A stretch of 64,000 bases of DNA from Euwallacea fornicatus (taxonomy: Eukaryota > Arthropoda > Insecta > Coleoptera > Curculionidae), in assembly GCF_040115645.1 (NCBI RefSeq), contig NC_089552.1, forward strand, positions 2,790,001-2,854,000. Reading direction: 5' to 3'. Both the position numbers and the translations under genes were made by a program. Shown piece by piece: positions 11,423 to 25,000 of the stretch (position 1 is the first letter of the stretch; every line of letters begins with the position of its first letter). The notes beneath the pieces are model-generated. The model had not been told where the DNA came from. It saw nothing but the letters and a program-made list of their open reading frames with translations, and searched no databases.

Positions 11423-14400
11423 ATGAATTCAATTTGTAGATTATGTTTCAGAAGTGACTTATATAACCTTAAAGTACACACAGGAGAAGTATCAGAGTTT
11501 ACATTGTACAGTGTGGACCATCGAAATGAAGACGGCATTACTATTACGACTCTCATCAGGACGTTGCTACCGGAACTTGTAAGTAGTGCTGAAATATCAT
11601 AAAAATCTAAAACATATTTTTCCCAGTAATTTTATTGAGCTATTTGTAACACTGTAATGTGACAGTAATTTTACTAACAATTGTTATATATATAATATTA
11701 CTAACTTCATTCAACAGATGGCGCCTTTGTGATTTTTATTTTATGTTATAAATAAATTAAGTTTGAAGTTGACATTGACATTACGGCATGGCAGCCAACA
11801 TAAAACTATAGTGTTTTTCCGCTTTCATTCTTCTTATGCAGTAGTTCTCTTTACGTACTATATACTACTATTAGGATAAGGAAAAGTTTGATCACATGAT
11901 ATCAACAAAGTCAGCAAAATATCATACTATTCGACTATTAAAAACCAATTTTTTCATGTTTTAATATTAATTTTCATTAATTCAAAATAAATTTAACATT
12001 AAAAGCCTAATACTACTCTAAAACTTACGTTGGTGCACATAATGAACCGACTTCATCTTTAACCCGCTAATTTTTTCCCGTAAAAAAAAAATATATATAT
12101 GTATATATACACAGTGGTGGTCACAGAAATAGGACCACTACTAGTTCAATTTTAATTACGGAAAAAAGTTTATTGAAAGTTATTCTATCTTGTTCGAAAT
12201 AGAGGCCTAAATTTCTACAAGGTTGGTAATTTTGTGTGTCAATACAAACCAGGGGAATTACCTTATACTAGAATTGTACTTCCCCTGTTTCGTTTAGACA
12301 GTCAAAACTAAGGTGGTCATAATAATAGGACCAGTGTATTAAAAGCTCGTTATTTTTTTAATAACTTTCATGATTACTCATTCATTAGAATAGCAATTGA
12401 AAGGTAAGTCTAATTAATTATTTCGAAGCATTTTGATGCAGTTTAATAATTAATGTACAAACAGATGGGGCGTAAAAATCACTGTTCTTTAACTGAAAGA
12501 ATTAGAATACAAACACTTGGAGATGAAGGCAATTCCCTTCGTCAAATTTCTCAAAAACTAGAAAGATCGAAAACGTTAATATTAAATGCCCTCAAACACG
12601 AAGAACAACAAGAAAATCGCGGTCGTAAGAGGAAAACAACCATTTTGACCGACCGCCGAATAAAGCGAGAATCCAAAAAAAAAAACCTTTTTTAAGTTCC
12701 CAAGAACTTCAAAAGGATCTAAAATTGGAAATAAGTTCCAGCACTATCCAAAGACGATTGCAGGAAGTTCATTTACGTGACCGAATGGCTTGAAAAGTAC
12801 CGTTGTTATCAAAAATAAACAAATTAAAAAGAATAAAATGTGCGAAAAATCATGTTCACTTTGAAAACGAAGATGATAACATAAAATTGTGGAAAAATGT
12901 TCTTTTTTCGGATGAAACAAAAATTAATTGTTTTATTCGGATGGTCGACGGTACGTGAGGCGGCCACCAAAACAGGAATTGCTTCCAAAACATATTCTAA
13001 AAACTCTTAAACATGGAGGTGGTGATATAAAATTGTGGGGTTGCTTCTCTTGATTCGGTGTTAGTCCTATTTATTGGATAAAAGGAATCCTGAACCAAGA
13101 AGAATACCTTAAAATAATGAAAAATGTTATGCTGCCATATGCTTCGGAAGAAATGCCATTAATTTGAAAATATCAACAAGACAATGATCTAAAACATACG
13201 GCTAGGCGAGTGAAATAATTTTTACAAGATGATACAATTTCTGTTGTGCCTGTCAGCCTGCCCTTCGTCATATTATCAGCTCGTAATGTTACACTTCATC
13301 ACTTAAAGACTAATAAATCTCCAACATATAAATATATGTTAGAACCTCCATTTCTAAATTAAACCATAAACTTGTCTTGACCTGACGTACGACTCCTATC
13401 GCCCCATCTTGCATTTGTAACCGTCCAATGACATCTCTCTTCACCTATATTAACTCCTCCCCCGTGTTGCAAAGCTTTAACCCTTACACACCATCGCACT
13501 TAGTATTAAACCGCGGTTTAACATTGCAATTTAAGGTGAGAAAGTTCAAGTAAATCCCTCATTCTACTTAGCCGTCAGGAAAAAAGGCACCTTCAAGTAC
13601 CAAAAGTATGATCACCACAACTTCCACTTTCACTCATTAAATATCAGTTCCACTACACTCATTAAACGCCAGTTACACTAATGACGTGACCCACGAGTCT
13701 TTGAAACAAAAAAATACCCGATTATCCCGATTAGCAGGTTTAGATCACGTACATCTTGTTAGCCCCCGCGCTACCAGACGACTGAATCATTTAAGAAATG
13801 TTATCACTTCGAAATATGCAAAAAACTTTATGGCCTGGCATTTGTAAAGGTATAGCTCATAGGTCGTATCGTACTGTAAAAATCAATATGCGACGCGAAA
13901 TAATATATAGTGTCTCAAGATGAGGATGTGCATTATGAGTATTCTGTAAATGGTAATGGATACAGATATGGTTAAATAGGGAAAAGCTGCGCATTCAAGG
14001 ACGCGATTTCACGATGCCAACAGAAAAAAAAGCGAAATTTTTAAAATTTATTTTCAATTTTTTTTCTGAGTTTTCGTAAGAGATAGATGAAAACTAAAGG
14101 ATGATGCATTTGCATATAATACAGTAGTTATCCGGTAATATCTATCATAAATATCCTGAAAGATAGATAGGAGCGCGTATATACAAGTTATGTGCGCGTT
14201 TATACACGATATGCACTTCTGGAACTGAACCTTGCATTTCTTGATAGCCATAAAAAAAATTAAAAGATGTTAAAATTCAATTTGGTGACCATAAGAAAAA
14301 AGAAATATGATTAAAGTTGCCGAAAATCGGAACGTCGGATATAAACTATGATGTCGCTACCTTGTAAAAAGGAAAAGTTGCAAAGAATAAATGTTAATCA

Positions 14401-17400
14401 TTTTAAATTAACGTGCCAGATAACCTAAGGAAAAAATTTAAAAGTTTTAAAATTAGTAAGGAGATTTGATTTACTAAATTTCTTGCCGAAAAATACTACG
14501 TCAACCGTCTGTAAGTTAATGAAGACCTTTCATAGTGTTTAGAGGATAAACTGCATATATGTATAAAAATCAAAGTCAAAATTGTCCAATAGCGTCAGCT
14601 GGACTCGCACTTTGTCGCATGAGTCCAAAAACCGTCTAATATTACTTGAAAGATCCTTACCATTCCTAAGTTATTAATATAATTTTTTGATACTATTAAC
14701 CCTAGTTTTCTTATATTTCAGTACTTGGGCATTTCGGCTAACCCACGGATATGCAACCAGTGCTATGAATCCCTAAAAGCAGCCTTTTCCTTCCGATTCA
14801 AATGTCTTTTGACCGACAAACTAATAGGAATTTACACTCGGGAATCAATTTTGCCTAAAACTAGTGTTAATCTCTGGGATGTAGTAAATTATTGGCTGAA
14901 CATTTATTGCAAAATGCCATCCGATGCCAATGCGGCCCGAATAGCTCATTGGTTCGGATTCAAAGAGAAAAGTAAGGACAGATTTTTTTTACTTATATAT
15001 TTTTTGAATTTTGATTATGACCGTTCTATATAATGTGTGGTAATCTTGAAAATCCGGCTCATTCCTAACAACGATATGCCAATTTTAAAATCACCATAAA
15101 AACTTAGCAGATTCAGGTTAACGCTATGTAATGGTTATTTACTCAACAAATGCGGTAAAGGACTTTCCCATATATTAAGTATAATATTTTTTGGTTATTC
15201 CTTAAAACAAGTGAAACGTCCCGTTTTCTATTTTCACGAAGACGCCTGTTATTGTTTCACATCTCTATATCTTGACTTTTATCAATTGCAGATTTCGAAT
15301 TCTCTAATAAAACAGCGTCGAATATTGATCTCACCGAGGTAAAGATTTTTTTAAATAACATAGCGAGACCGCCCTCGTCCGAGGGCGAGAGGTGCCAAGC
15401 CTTCGTGACCATTGACAATAATGACCAAGTTGTCAATAAACAGAAAATTCCAGGAAAAGGCCTTTCAGATGAACCCAAAGCGCATGATGGTAAGAACAAT
15501 CTAGAAAATATTGCAACAGATGACAAAGTGAAACTAATGACAGTTATAATAGAAATTTATGGTGACGGTATTACGCCGTACCTACTAAATGACTTTTTTT
15601 TAACAGGAGTCATCGATCTAACTGCGAAAGGATGCCTAAATGAAGCAAATATAGATTTTGTACATGCGGAAGATGACGAGGAGGAATGGGTAGGTAAGTC
15701 GAGACATTTCTGATGTTAACGCTGTTTGGCAAATTTTATTCAACCCTAGAGCATATCAAAATCTTAATTGACTCAGACCCTGAAGAAGGAGTAACTTTAC
15801 AAGAGGAAGGGATAAAAATCCAGAACCCACCAGTGGCTAACTTCAGAAAACCGTCAGAAGTAATCCAGACATCTCGACCATTGGAGCGCCATTACCTAAA
15901 TTTGAATTCACCCGTACGTGCAGCAATGAAGGCGAAATGCCCTCTAGAGATCACATCCTCGATGGCTTCTTCAAGTTCTACGCAAGTAGGTCGGAATTCA
16001 ATCACACGACTAGATAAATCTTCCATTGCACCGCATGTGAAAACTTTATCCAAGACTAAAACACAAACTACTCCTTCAGAGCCTTGCGTGCTGCCCTCAC
16101 CTCCATTCTTTAATAACATAAATTCGGCTGTAAAATCGCAAGCGGAGCACTCGGTTGAGAAAGAAGAGAATCTTCAGCGACTTCTCAAGGCAAAATCTGA
16201 ATCTGACAGTCTGGATAAAACGAAGATATTAAAACCGTACCAGGTGAAAAGTGAAGCAAAGATTATCAGAAAAATATCCTCAGGAAGTGAAAATTTGAAT
16301 TGTGATTCGGTTACGGAAAGTGTTGCACATGAAAAGGAAATTGATAGTGAACCCCTATTACGAACAAACAATACAGATTTGTCCTCTGCGCTTGAATGGG
16401 AAGATGGAAATGTGAAAATCTTGAATACTAAGTCCATCACGGAGAATGAGGGAATCAAACGTGCTCAACCGGCTGGGAAATCAGGCAATTGCATAAAAAA
16501 TAAACCAATTTTGATTAAACAGAGATCTGCAATAGAATATAGTGAAATTCGGCCCAGGAAAAGTCAAGCGCTGAGTCCTGGCCAAGATGGGAAAACCAAA
16601 AATGTCAAAAATTTGAGCGCTGAGTTTATAACGGAAAGTCAGGCTCATGCTCAAGAAAATATTCATGATCAAGAGGCTATTAAATCTGATGATTGTTTTA
16701 AAACGAAGTTATTATCAAAACTAAACGATACAATAAATGCTAATGAAAAGCTGCTATTGAAAAGTGAAGTCTTTCCCCCTAGAATGTATAAAAGGAAAAT
16801 TTTTAAAATACGAAGGAATTTCGACTCCATAATGAAGGAAACAACTCCTGATAAAGAAATCAATTGCTGTCAGCACATTGTCAACGCTGATAATTGTATT
16901 CAAACGAAGATAATAAAGCTGAAATCCATAATAAATTCGAAAGAAAATCTGCTAATGAAAAGTCAAGTCACCACCCCAGAAATAAGTAAAACTGAAAATT
17001 TCAAAATCTTGAATACTGAGCCTGTCATGGAAGACATGAGTTCTGACCAAGAAAAGAATTGTGTTCAACACCTTACCACCAAATCTGAAATATGTGACAA
17101 AACGAAAACCTTTGAAACTAATAAAAATATTTCTTTGAAAAGTCAAGCATTATCCCTTGGACCAATCTACAGAATTGAAAATCCAAAAAATTTAAATCGT
17201 GACTCCTTCACGTCGAGTGAAACTGCTGGCACGCCAAATGTGAGTACACAACAGGCTTTCAACGCTTGCAGTAGAGTTAAAACGACTACATTGAAACCTA
17301 AAATTGAAGCTACTACTACAAAAACTATTGAAAATCTATCCTCACAAAGTGGTTCCATCACGAAGGGTATGATTCCTAGCCAAGAAAAGAATCCTGATCA

Positions 17401-20400
17401 ATGGCTTGCCAAAAGTGGTCTAAACGCCAAAAGGAAGAATCTAAGCCTCAATGTTAATAAAAATTCTCTAGACAGTCAAGCGTTGCTTCCTAGGTCAATG
17501 TATACAATTGGAAATCCCGAAAATTTGCATTGTGGGTCCTTTACGTTAAGTGAAATTCCAGACACGGGAATTAAAAATACACAGCAGGTCGTCACCACTT
17601 GGAGTACAATCGGTACGCCGGCTTTAAAACCCAAGATCAATACTGCTATGAACACTATCGAAAATCTGTTATCTGAAAATGAATCTTTACCCCCTGAACT
17701 ACTCTGTGCCCTTGAAAATCTTGAAAACTTAAATCGTGAGATTACCTGTCAGACTTCTCAATATCCTGCCAATCAAACAAGTAACTTTGATCTTATCGAT
17801 ATTAAGGACGAGCCGTTGGACTTCAATTTTGATACTAACTATGGTGAGAGTTTTATGCGCTTTTAAAGCATGTAATTTAATTTTTAGTTAAGGTGTTACA
17901 GATTGGAATAATTTCGTGAAAGTAGGAGTTCCCGAGAATTTAAAACGTGTTATTAAAGAGGAAGATAGCGAAGACACGATAAGTGCCAGCGAGACCGAAG
18001 TAGAAAATTTCTTAATGTCCCAGAACATTCCAGATGTAGATTTAGGTAAGAGTTGATTGTATGAGTTAACGCGGCTTTGGGAGATTTTTAAGTTACTAAA
18101 ACAGTTTCAGTGGCATTAGATATCTGGGCCCCAAGATTTAGAGGCGGTTTAATTGCATTTGTTGGCTTTACAATAATTCTGTGAATACCTTCCCATTAGC
18201 TCTAAAATAATGATTTCTTAATTTTTCAAACGGCAGTTGGTTAGTCATTGAATACTGTTATGACTGTTTTTGATATTGATTAAATAAAAAGGATTTTTAT
18301 TAAACAATGAAGAACCAGATATTCCCGACTACGTTCTCATCACTCGAAGACACCCACTTTCAACTACACCAGTTCTAGAAAATGCACAACCGTCTGCCAA
18401 TGATGTCGTTTGCGAACAGGAATCAAGTAAGTTCAAGCATCGGAAAGGCTCGACAATATATAAAACATTCAATAACAGATAATATTACAATATCGACCGA
18501 AAACTATTCTCAAAGTAAACCAAAACCGAAAGCTGCACCGGCGATACGTAAATCGGCTCCTGTACAAATTGAAGAAAAGAACGAGGACGAAAACGTGGGA
18601 ATGTATACACAGAGAGCTTTATATGATGTTCCGCATAGGTAATATACGCGATGATTGATTCACGTTAAGTGTCTTATTAAAACCGTTAATGGATTATTAA
18701 AAATGGCAACTTTCTTAAATCTGACATTCTCGATATTTACTAAGACACTAATCGTAAATCACATTGCATGCACCTACATCTTTGGTTTTTGATTGTACTG
18801 ATTATTCATCCAGCATTTCTATACTAAATTTTATTCTTGAAACTTTACAGCGACCAGAGTAATGTGTGTGTCTTGTATACAAACTTCACTGACAATGGAG
18901 ATTACATCAATGACCATGACTATCTAGTTAATCCATATATGAAGAATGATTTAACCACCAGCCACAAGCAGTTCGGAAATATGTGCATATGTCTGCTTTG
19001 TGGCTTGAAACATGCATCAGAAGAACATATTAAGGTACCCACACACACTACTAGATCTTATGATCAACCCAAATGTCACTGGTTTGTATCAAACCATTCT
19101 CTAATAAACGGGTTTATATTTTAGCATATGCAACATCATAATAGTGTCTGCCTCATTTGTAAGGTGAACTTTAAGAATGTATTCATATTAAATCTACATG
19201 TCCGTAGCCACATATGGCATTGCGAAGAATGTGGCGAGATCGTGACGTATTCCAGATATGAAGGTCATCATAAATTTCATATGTTGAAGCGTCTAACTGA
19301 ACAACAACGCACCGTAAAATTGAAGCGTCTAACGCAAAAAGAACGTGCTGTAAAATTGAAACATTTAACCGAACAAGAACGTACTCTACAAACTAAACTA
19401 CTCAACAACACGCCATCACCAATAAAGTGTAGTGAAAGCCATGATACTGGCCGACGAACTAGAAGAAAGAATTTGAAGGGCAGTGTATCTGAACATCTTT
19501 CAACGTCCCAGAAGATCACTAGTAATTCCGAACCTGTAACGCTTTTAAGTTTATTAACTAAATCACCAAAGTCAAAGCAAGAATCTTGTTCCAACGTTAA
19601 AAACTTCCCTCATGAACCTAAGAGTGAAAAAATTGTTGACACTTCTTGTAAACACATCACATTGAAAACTTTATTGGACAATTCGATAATTGCTGAACTA
19701 AAAAAATCGAGCTTGGATACCAAAAGTATGAATGAATACAGAGAAGATGAGTGCTCAAAAAATAGGAGCAGAAAAAGAAAAAGCACAGGATTATCTGCTA
19801 CAAATCAGGACAAGAAAGAACTTAAAAGTGCTGAATTTGTAGATGGTGGTCAATGTAGTTCTTGGGAGGTGAAAGTTGAAGCATATTCTAAAGCTAAAAG
19901 ACCAAACCGACCTGAGATCAAAAAGAAGAAAGAAGATGCAAAACCAGGTAAAATAGAGCATATTTCAAAAAGCGGTTTCATTTTAATACTTCAATGAAAC
20001 ATATTAGCTTTCTCAACTTCACTAATATTTTTACAACCTGTTAAAATTGAAGAGATGTTGACATTTTACTGAAATAGAAAATTAAGAACCCTCCCTTTAG
20101 CTTCTATCGAACATTAGCTATAACAGCCAGAAATTCCCTCTTCGACTCGGTTTCGCATTATTTGTACAATTTTAATCAACGTGGTAAATTATCACTTTTT
20201 GTACTTGTTGCATAAAAAACTATAACGCACCCATAATGAGTGACATCATAGTGACAAAATAAACCTAAATTTCAAAATTAGATATATTTCACTGTAGTAA
20301 TTGTGATCCATTTTTTCTGCAGCTAAAAACATACCAACAAGGAGCCGCAAGGGAAAAGTAGAGCAAAAAGAAGTTTCGGAAAGAATCAATGAAGTACTGC

Positions 20401-20861
20401 ATGTGAAAACTAATTTAAAAGACGAGGAAAATTCGTATGAGGGGACTGAGATGGGTGATGGAAGTTCGCGCTTACCTTGCAAAAGGCAGAAAAGGGAAAG
20501 CACGTTAAAAACACCTGAAAAAACGAAGAGGGCAGGTAAGTTTTTTACCAATTTTATGAAAGTGGTAAATATTGATTGTTTTCTTTGAAAATTTAAGTTT
20601 TTCAATCAATTACTGTTTAATTTTGTTCAAACATTCATTAAAGATAGTCCCAAAAGATCAAGAGCAGGCTTAAAATCCAAAATCAAAAAAGATATACAAA
20701 AAAAAGCGACAATAAGCCCCAGGGCGCTTCGAGCTAAGGCAAGAAGTAAGGCACAGTTAACAGGTAAATTTTTAACACAATTTAAGCACTAATAAGGAAG
20801 TATTAAATACATTATTATTGTAGAATTGGACTGTTCAATAGCTGGAAAGGCCAGGAAATAA
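11423..20861 (+). CDS. ZAD + C2H2 zinc-finger protein, complete, 13 exons, about 1526 aa
   Basis: ZAD proteins are insect nuclear factors; the ZAD dimerises and binds zinc through four Cys. Exons are 11423-11578, 14722-14971, 15292-15489, 15607-15693, 15750-17843, 17902-18045, 18313-18426, 18479-18638, 18851-19034, 19125-19947, 20323-20535, 20644-20763 and 20824-20861 (4581 nt, in phase). The ZAD shows CRLC at 5-8 and CNQC at 63-66. Exon 5 alone gives about 698 residues of Ser/Thr/Asn/Lys-rich degenerate repeats. Three C2H2 fingers lie at about 1115-1181 (CLLC, CLIC, CEEC), followed by three 12-residue repeats and a long Lys/Arg-rich tail. Exon 5 could instead start at 15777 in the same phase. 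The protein is unusually long with few fingers; no specific orthologue was recognised. The first intron (3.1 kb) holds a Tc1 relic. Confidence 0.87.
12109..13245 (+). mobile_element. Tc1-like transposon relic, 3' truncated, in ZAD intron 1
   Basis: The left end carries two direct copies of a GTGGTC...ATAGGACCA word (about 12116 and 12311), the layout of IR/DR-type Tc1 ends. From 12453 a frame begins MGRKNHCSLTERIRIQTL, with a helix-turn-helix (GNSLRQISQKLERSKTLI). An 8-A run near 12673 then breaks the frame. Downstream pieces show the first catalytic Asp in LFSDETKI and the second in YQQDNDLKHTA, with several stops and frameshifts. The third acidic region and the right terminal repeat are missing, so the copy ends at about 13245. 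It is dead and inherited as intron sequence. Confidence 0.85.
13246..14721. other. Remainder of ZAD intron 1
   Basis: No coding sequence was recognised. The stretch after the Tc1 break (13250-13800) is somewhat GC-richer than the rest and may derive from another repeat, but I could not find paired ends. The intron finishes with a pyrimidine-rich TTTTCTTATATTTCAG acceptor before the second ZAD exon. Confidence 0.5.
15490..15606 (+). other. Stop-free, in-frame intron of the ZAD gene (possible retained intron)
   Basis: The segment begins GTAAGA and ends with a T-rich tract and ACAG, so it looks like an intron. It is 117 nt (39 codons), has no stop in the reading frame, and both exon ends stay in frame whether it is removed or kept. 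Retention would give a 1565-residue form. Which form is made cannot be seen from DNA. Confidence 0.6.
19284..19391 (+). repeat. Three 36-bp tandem repeats coding LKRLTEQ(Q/E)RTVK
   Basis: Directly after the third zinc finger three 12-residue units follow: LKRLTEQQRTVK, LKRLTQKERAVK and LKHLTEQERTLQ. The DNA copies are exactly 36 bp each and moderately diverged. The charged pattern would favour a helix. Its function is unknown. Confidence 0.85.
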
Positions 20862-22007
20862 GTGGAGAACCAAGAAGATTGAAGATAAATCAGAAGTTTT
20901 TGTTGAAGTACCTGATCTTTTTATCATTTTAAAGCCGAAATTGTCAATATTCTTATAACTCTACCAATGAGAAAATTTCTATCAATATGCTAAAGGTACG
21001 GGAACAAGTTACTCGGCTGCTAGAAAGTTTGCTGGTTTACGGAAATTGTAATTTTTTTACTTATATAAAACTTACTCTAAACAGTCAAGTCCTGGCGGCT
21101 TTACCAAGAGAACAATATTCATTTAAAGTGTGGGATAAAATCAGAATATTCTTTAATTTCGTGATTTTCATGGAAATTATGTTCCAGGTAAAGTTACTAG
21201 TACTTCGTATGGTCCCAACGGTCTAGAAGTATTTTAGTTTTGTCCGTGCTTTTTGGAAAATTGGGCAGTAGTCTATCGCGGCGAAATTAGAAGAAATGAC
21301 GTCACCAGGACATCTTACGTCTTATGCATATTTATATATCTCGATTTACCCGAGGCCTGAGGCATCTCTGGCAACAAAGTGACGTTATAAGAGTATTATT
21401 ACATGTTTTTTCGTTCAAAAAATAAAAACGTTTTTAGTGGTATGCCAAGAATTGTTTGCTATATCCAGTCCTTCTAAGTCGTTGAACCTTAAGGGTTATT
21501 TCGTTAATTTTCAATTAAGTTAATTTGACTGTAATGACTTATAGAAATCAAAACATTCAATCTTAAGCTTTTGTTGTAACTGGACCTAAGCGTTTTTCTT
21601 GGGGAATTTTCAAATCAAATTTCATTGTTGACAATTGGGCTTTAAGCCATATTAACTTGTTTTTAAATATCGTTATAGTAGTGCTTTTACCTACCGGATC
21701 CCAGAGGTCAGTTAGTTTTTCATGTTCCGTTTTCATTGTGAACCATTACATTGCACATTACTCTGTAAAAAGATATGGAGAATATATATTTTTCAGTTCA
21801 AAATATGGGATTATTCCGCCAACAACCTCACCTTACAGTGTTGTGGTTTGCCTTTCGCACGTTCATAACAGTTGAGTAATCGAGCTTTTTGGATCCTAAA
21901 AATGTAGAAACTGTTTTACTTACTTTAGTAAGAAAAATGTATTTCATTCTGTCGAAAGGAAAAAATACAACAAACAAAACAATTATCCCGTAACTGATGT
22001 CTTAAAA
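20862..22007. other. Intergenic between two convergent gene ends
   Basis: This separates the ZAD stop from the BOP1 stop, so it should hold both 3' UTRs. No gene was supported. It contains the second copy of the 19-base word (21169-21187). Open frames at 20987-21226 and 21657-21875 have no recognisable similarity. Confidence 0.55.
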
Positions 22008-25000
22008 TTAATTTGAATACAACTTAATTGTACTATCGGCTCCCGCCGAAAAGACCCAGGGTTGCAACGGATGAAAGACAACGTCTAATATTCCGAAATC
22101 ATTGAAGGGTTTATGGTCCTGGAGACGTTTTAGCGGCACTATTAAGGGATTTTTTAGAAGGTCGCTAAAAAGTAAAATAATTGTAAAATTAAGATACTTT
22201 ATGTAAACTCAGATTCTCAAAAAACTTCCAAAAGGTTTATAAAAAACAAAAACTTACTTGTAAACCATTCCATGGGAAATTATGAGACTTCGATCGTCTG
22301 ATCCTGAGGCAAACAATGGGTACTTTTTGTGATAAGCCACACCCCGTACCGCAGTTCCATGTAACCTTAAAGTTTGGTAAGGTTTTGTACTCAAGTCCAA
22401 ATCGAACCATAACATTTTTCTATCGTAAGTTCCTACGGAAATAACAAAAAAAAATTACAGATTTTCTTCTCAACACATGGGGAAGTGTTTGGAAGACACA
22501 AGAGTCTCTTTAAAAGTTCGGTGTCTTTGCGTGTTAACAACAAACAATGTCAAGATTTTTTTATACGCTATGGTATTCTACGTAAAAAAAGACCCAAGAG
22601 GGTTTTATTTTTAAAAGCATTTTAGACTTGCTCTGGAAATTATACAACTAAATTAAAAATGTAGTATTTTACTTTTTTCAGTTTGCCTAGAAAATAGTAA
22701 AACTTAAATCAATTTTTAAACCAGGTGTGAGTTATAAAATTATTTACAACCATTTACAACTAACGGACCCAGGACCCCATATATATATATAGGACCAATT
22801 ACCTATATAACTTTGTTTTAAAGTGTTTGGCATTTATGCGACGTCTCAAGAATATGGCTATTCTTCCGATGGAACTTCAACTCACCAACTAATAAGTTAT
22901 CACCTCCAGGGTGGACTGCCATCGTGGATATCCATTGTGAATTCGTCAATAATTTTTTCATTTGAGCCTGCTTTAGTAAATCGTATATCCGCACGTGTCG
23001 CTGCGTGGCTACGAATAGGAAGGGCTTCGTCGGGTGGAACAATATACACTGGATAAGGCCTTTAGATTTTGTAAAAGGAAGTTGACTTTTACTGAAATTC
23101 AATAAATCAAATCTGTTATTTTTTCACTTAAAAATTAATACACAATAAACTTACCGTTTTGATATCTGAGAAATCAACACCGATCGACTCTGACCGTCAG
23201 GCATAATTGACCCGAAATAATCTCCTTTGCCATGCCATGTTACCTGAGTTACCATCTTAAAGTGTTTTAACTGAATACGAACACCCTTATCATAGAATGT
23301 TTTCTCAGGTTCGCACCACTGCACCGTTGTTTTTACTCTACAAAGACTCCAGTCAAACTTGCTTAAATTTAATGAATGGTAACAACCTGTCGTTAACAAC
23401 CACATCATTTTTGGGCACCTCTGCTAATACAGCATCTGTCCTGCTGCTTACTACAAAGTCTCCCACACCAGGGTTAATTAGCAAAACGTCGTTTCCAGTG
23501 GCTACAAGCACCAAAGATAGGGCGGCATTCGGACACCATTCTACGCAGCGCACAATACTGTCTGTTTGAATAGTTTTCAAACACCTTCCAGTATTCACTT
23601 CCCATATTTTTACTGTAATTGATTAAGAAACTTACCTAGCATTTCATGTTCTTTTTCTTTCAAAAAGCATACATACTTGAACAGTCATCAGAACCACTGA
23701 GCAAATACTGCCCCGTTTTGTCAACACTTATACTTCGTACCATGTCACTATGGCCCTTGTACTCTATAGACAAAGTCGTAGGGAACGGCTGTAAATCCCG
23801 AGGACTGGGTAACTTAGGTACTAAAGATTCAGGTTCTATGTTAAGCTTCATTTTTATGGCTCTAGGGCAAAGGTAAAGGTCCAGGCAACGTAAAAAGCGC
23901 TCTTTAATAAATCTAGGTATAAATTCAGATTAGTTTATGCCTTAGGGAAGAAACACCAGATTTTTTTTACCGAGGGTAAGAAGGCACTTTTCTAAGCGCA
24001 TCGTATTTTTCAGGTACGAAATGCAATTTCCGTTTCCACGGGGCGTTTTTCAATTTATTCCAATCCTTCATTTCTTTAGCGTCAAATAGGTATTCAGGAG
24101 GCGGATTATAAGATTCAGCATGGCCTATATAAACCAAAATTTGCAGAGCAATTACATTAAGAATAAAAATGATAAACCAACATGATAAAAACAATGATGA
24201 ACATTGATATGACACATTCTAAGAGTAGTTTATTATTTTTTAACTAGCAAGGTAATAACACCTGAAAAATTGCAGTAATTAATGATTAATTTCAATTATA
24301 CATACTAAATTAGATGCCTGATATTATTATATACAAGCTCTTTCATCAAACCTTGTATAAATTTGTCAAAATATCAAAATACTAATACAAAAATTCAAGT
24401 CATACCTGGCAAAAGTCTTTTAGGGGCAGCAATATGCTTGTGTATCCTTCTCATCTCCTCTGGATGATCATCAGTGCTCCACAACATATAAAACTGTGGC
24501 TCCTTTTTTGCTCTCAATTTGGCTTGTTCTTCTCTTGTTTTTATCCAACCCATTTTCAAAGCATGCACCAATTTTGACACTTTTTTTGCCTCACTTTTGC
24601 TTGGCAGAAATGACCTTTTATGCTCTGGGAATTTTCTAATTGGCATTTGTTCAACTTGGCTTGAAAACCTTCAGAACAAGTATTATTAGACATTGCAAAT
24701 TAATACAATAATCAGCCATTACAGACCATTCTATCCAGGGGGCATATTCATCAAAACTTACATCTGGGATCTTTTGAGCTTTAATTCTTTTAATTAAGGA
24801 AATATCTTCTTCACTTAATACAACGTTTTGTCCTGTTTGAGGATCTTTGACAGTCCTCCAGAAGTTTGGATCTTCCATTCTTTTTAAAAACTCATCCAAA
24901 TGGTCACCAGTGTCTGGTTTAATTATTGGCTTTCCATCCCAGTCATAACCCAAATGCTTGTATTCATCATACCTGAATAAACGAGTCACTTGAACATACA

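Noticed and set aside
13246..13800. Possible solo LTR (TGTTACAC near 13266)
   Set aside because: No matching CA end, no inverted terminal dinucleotides and no target duplication could be found.
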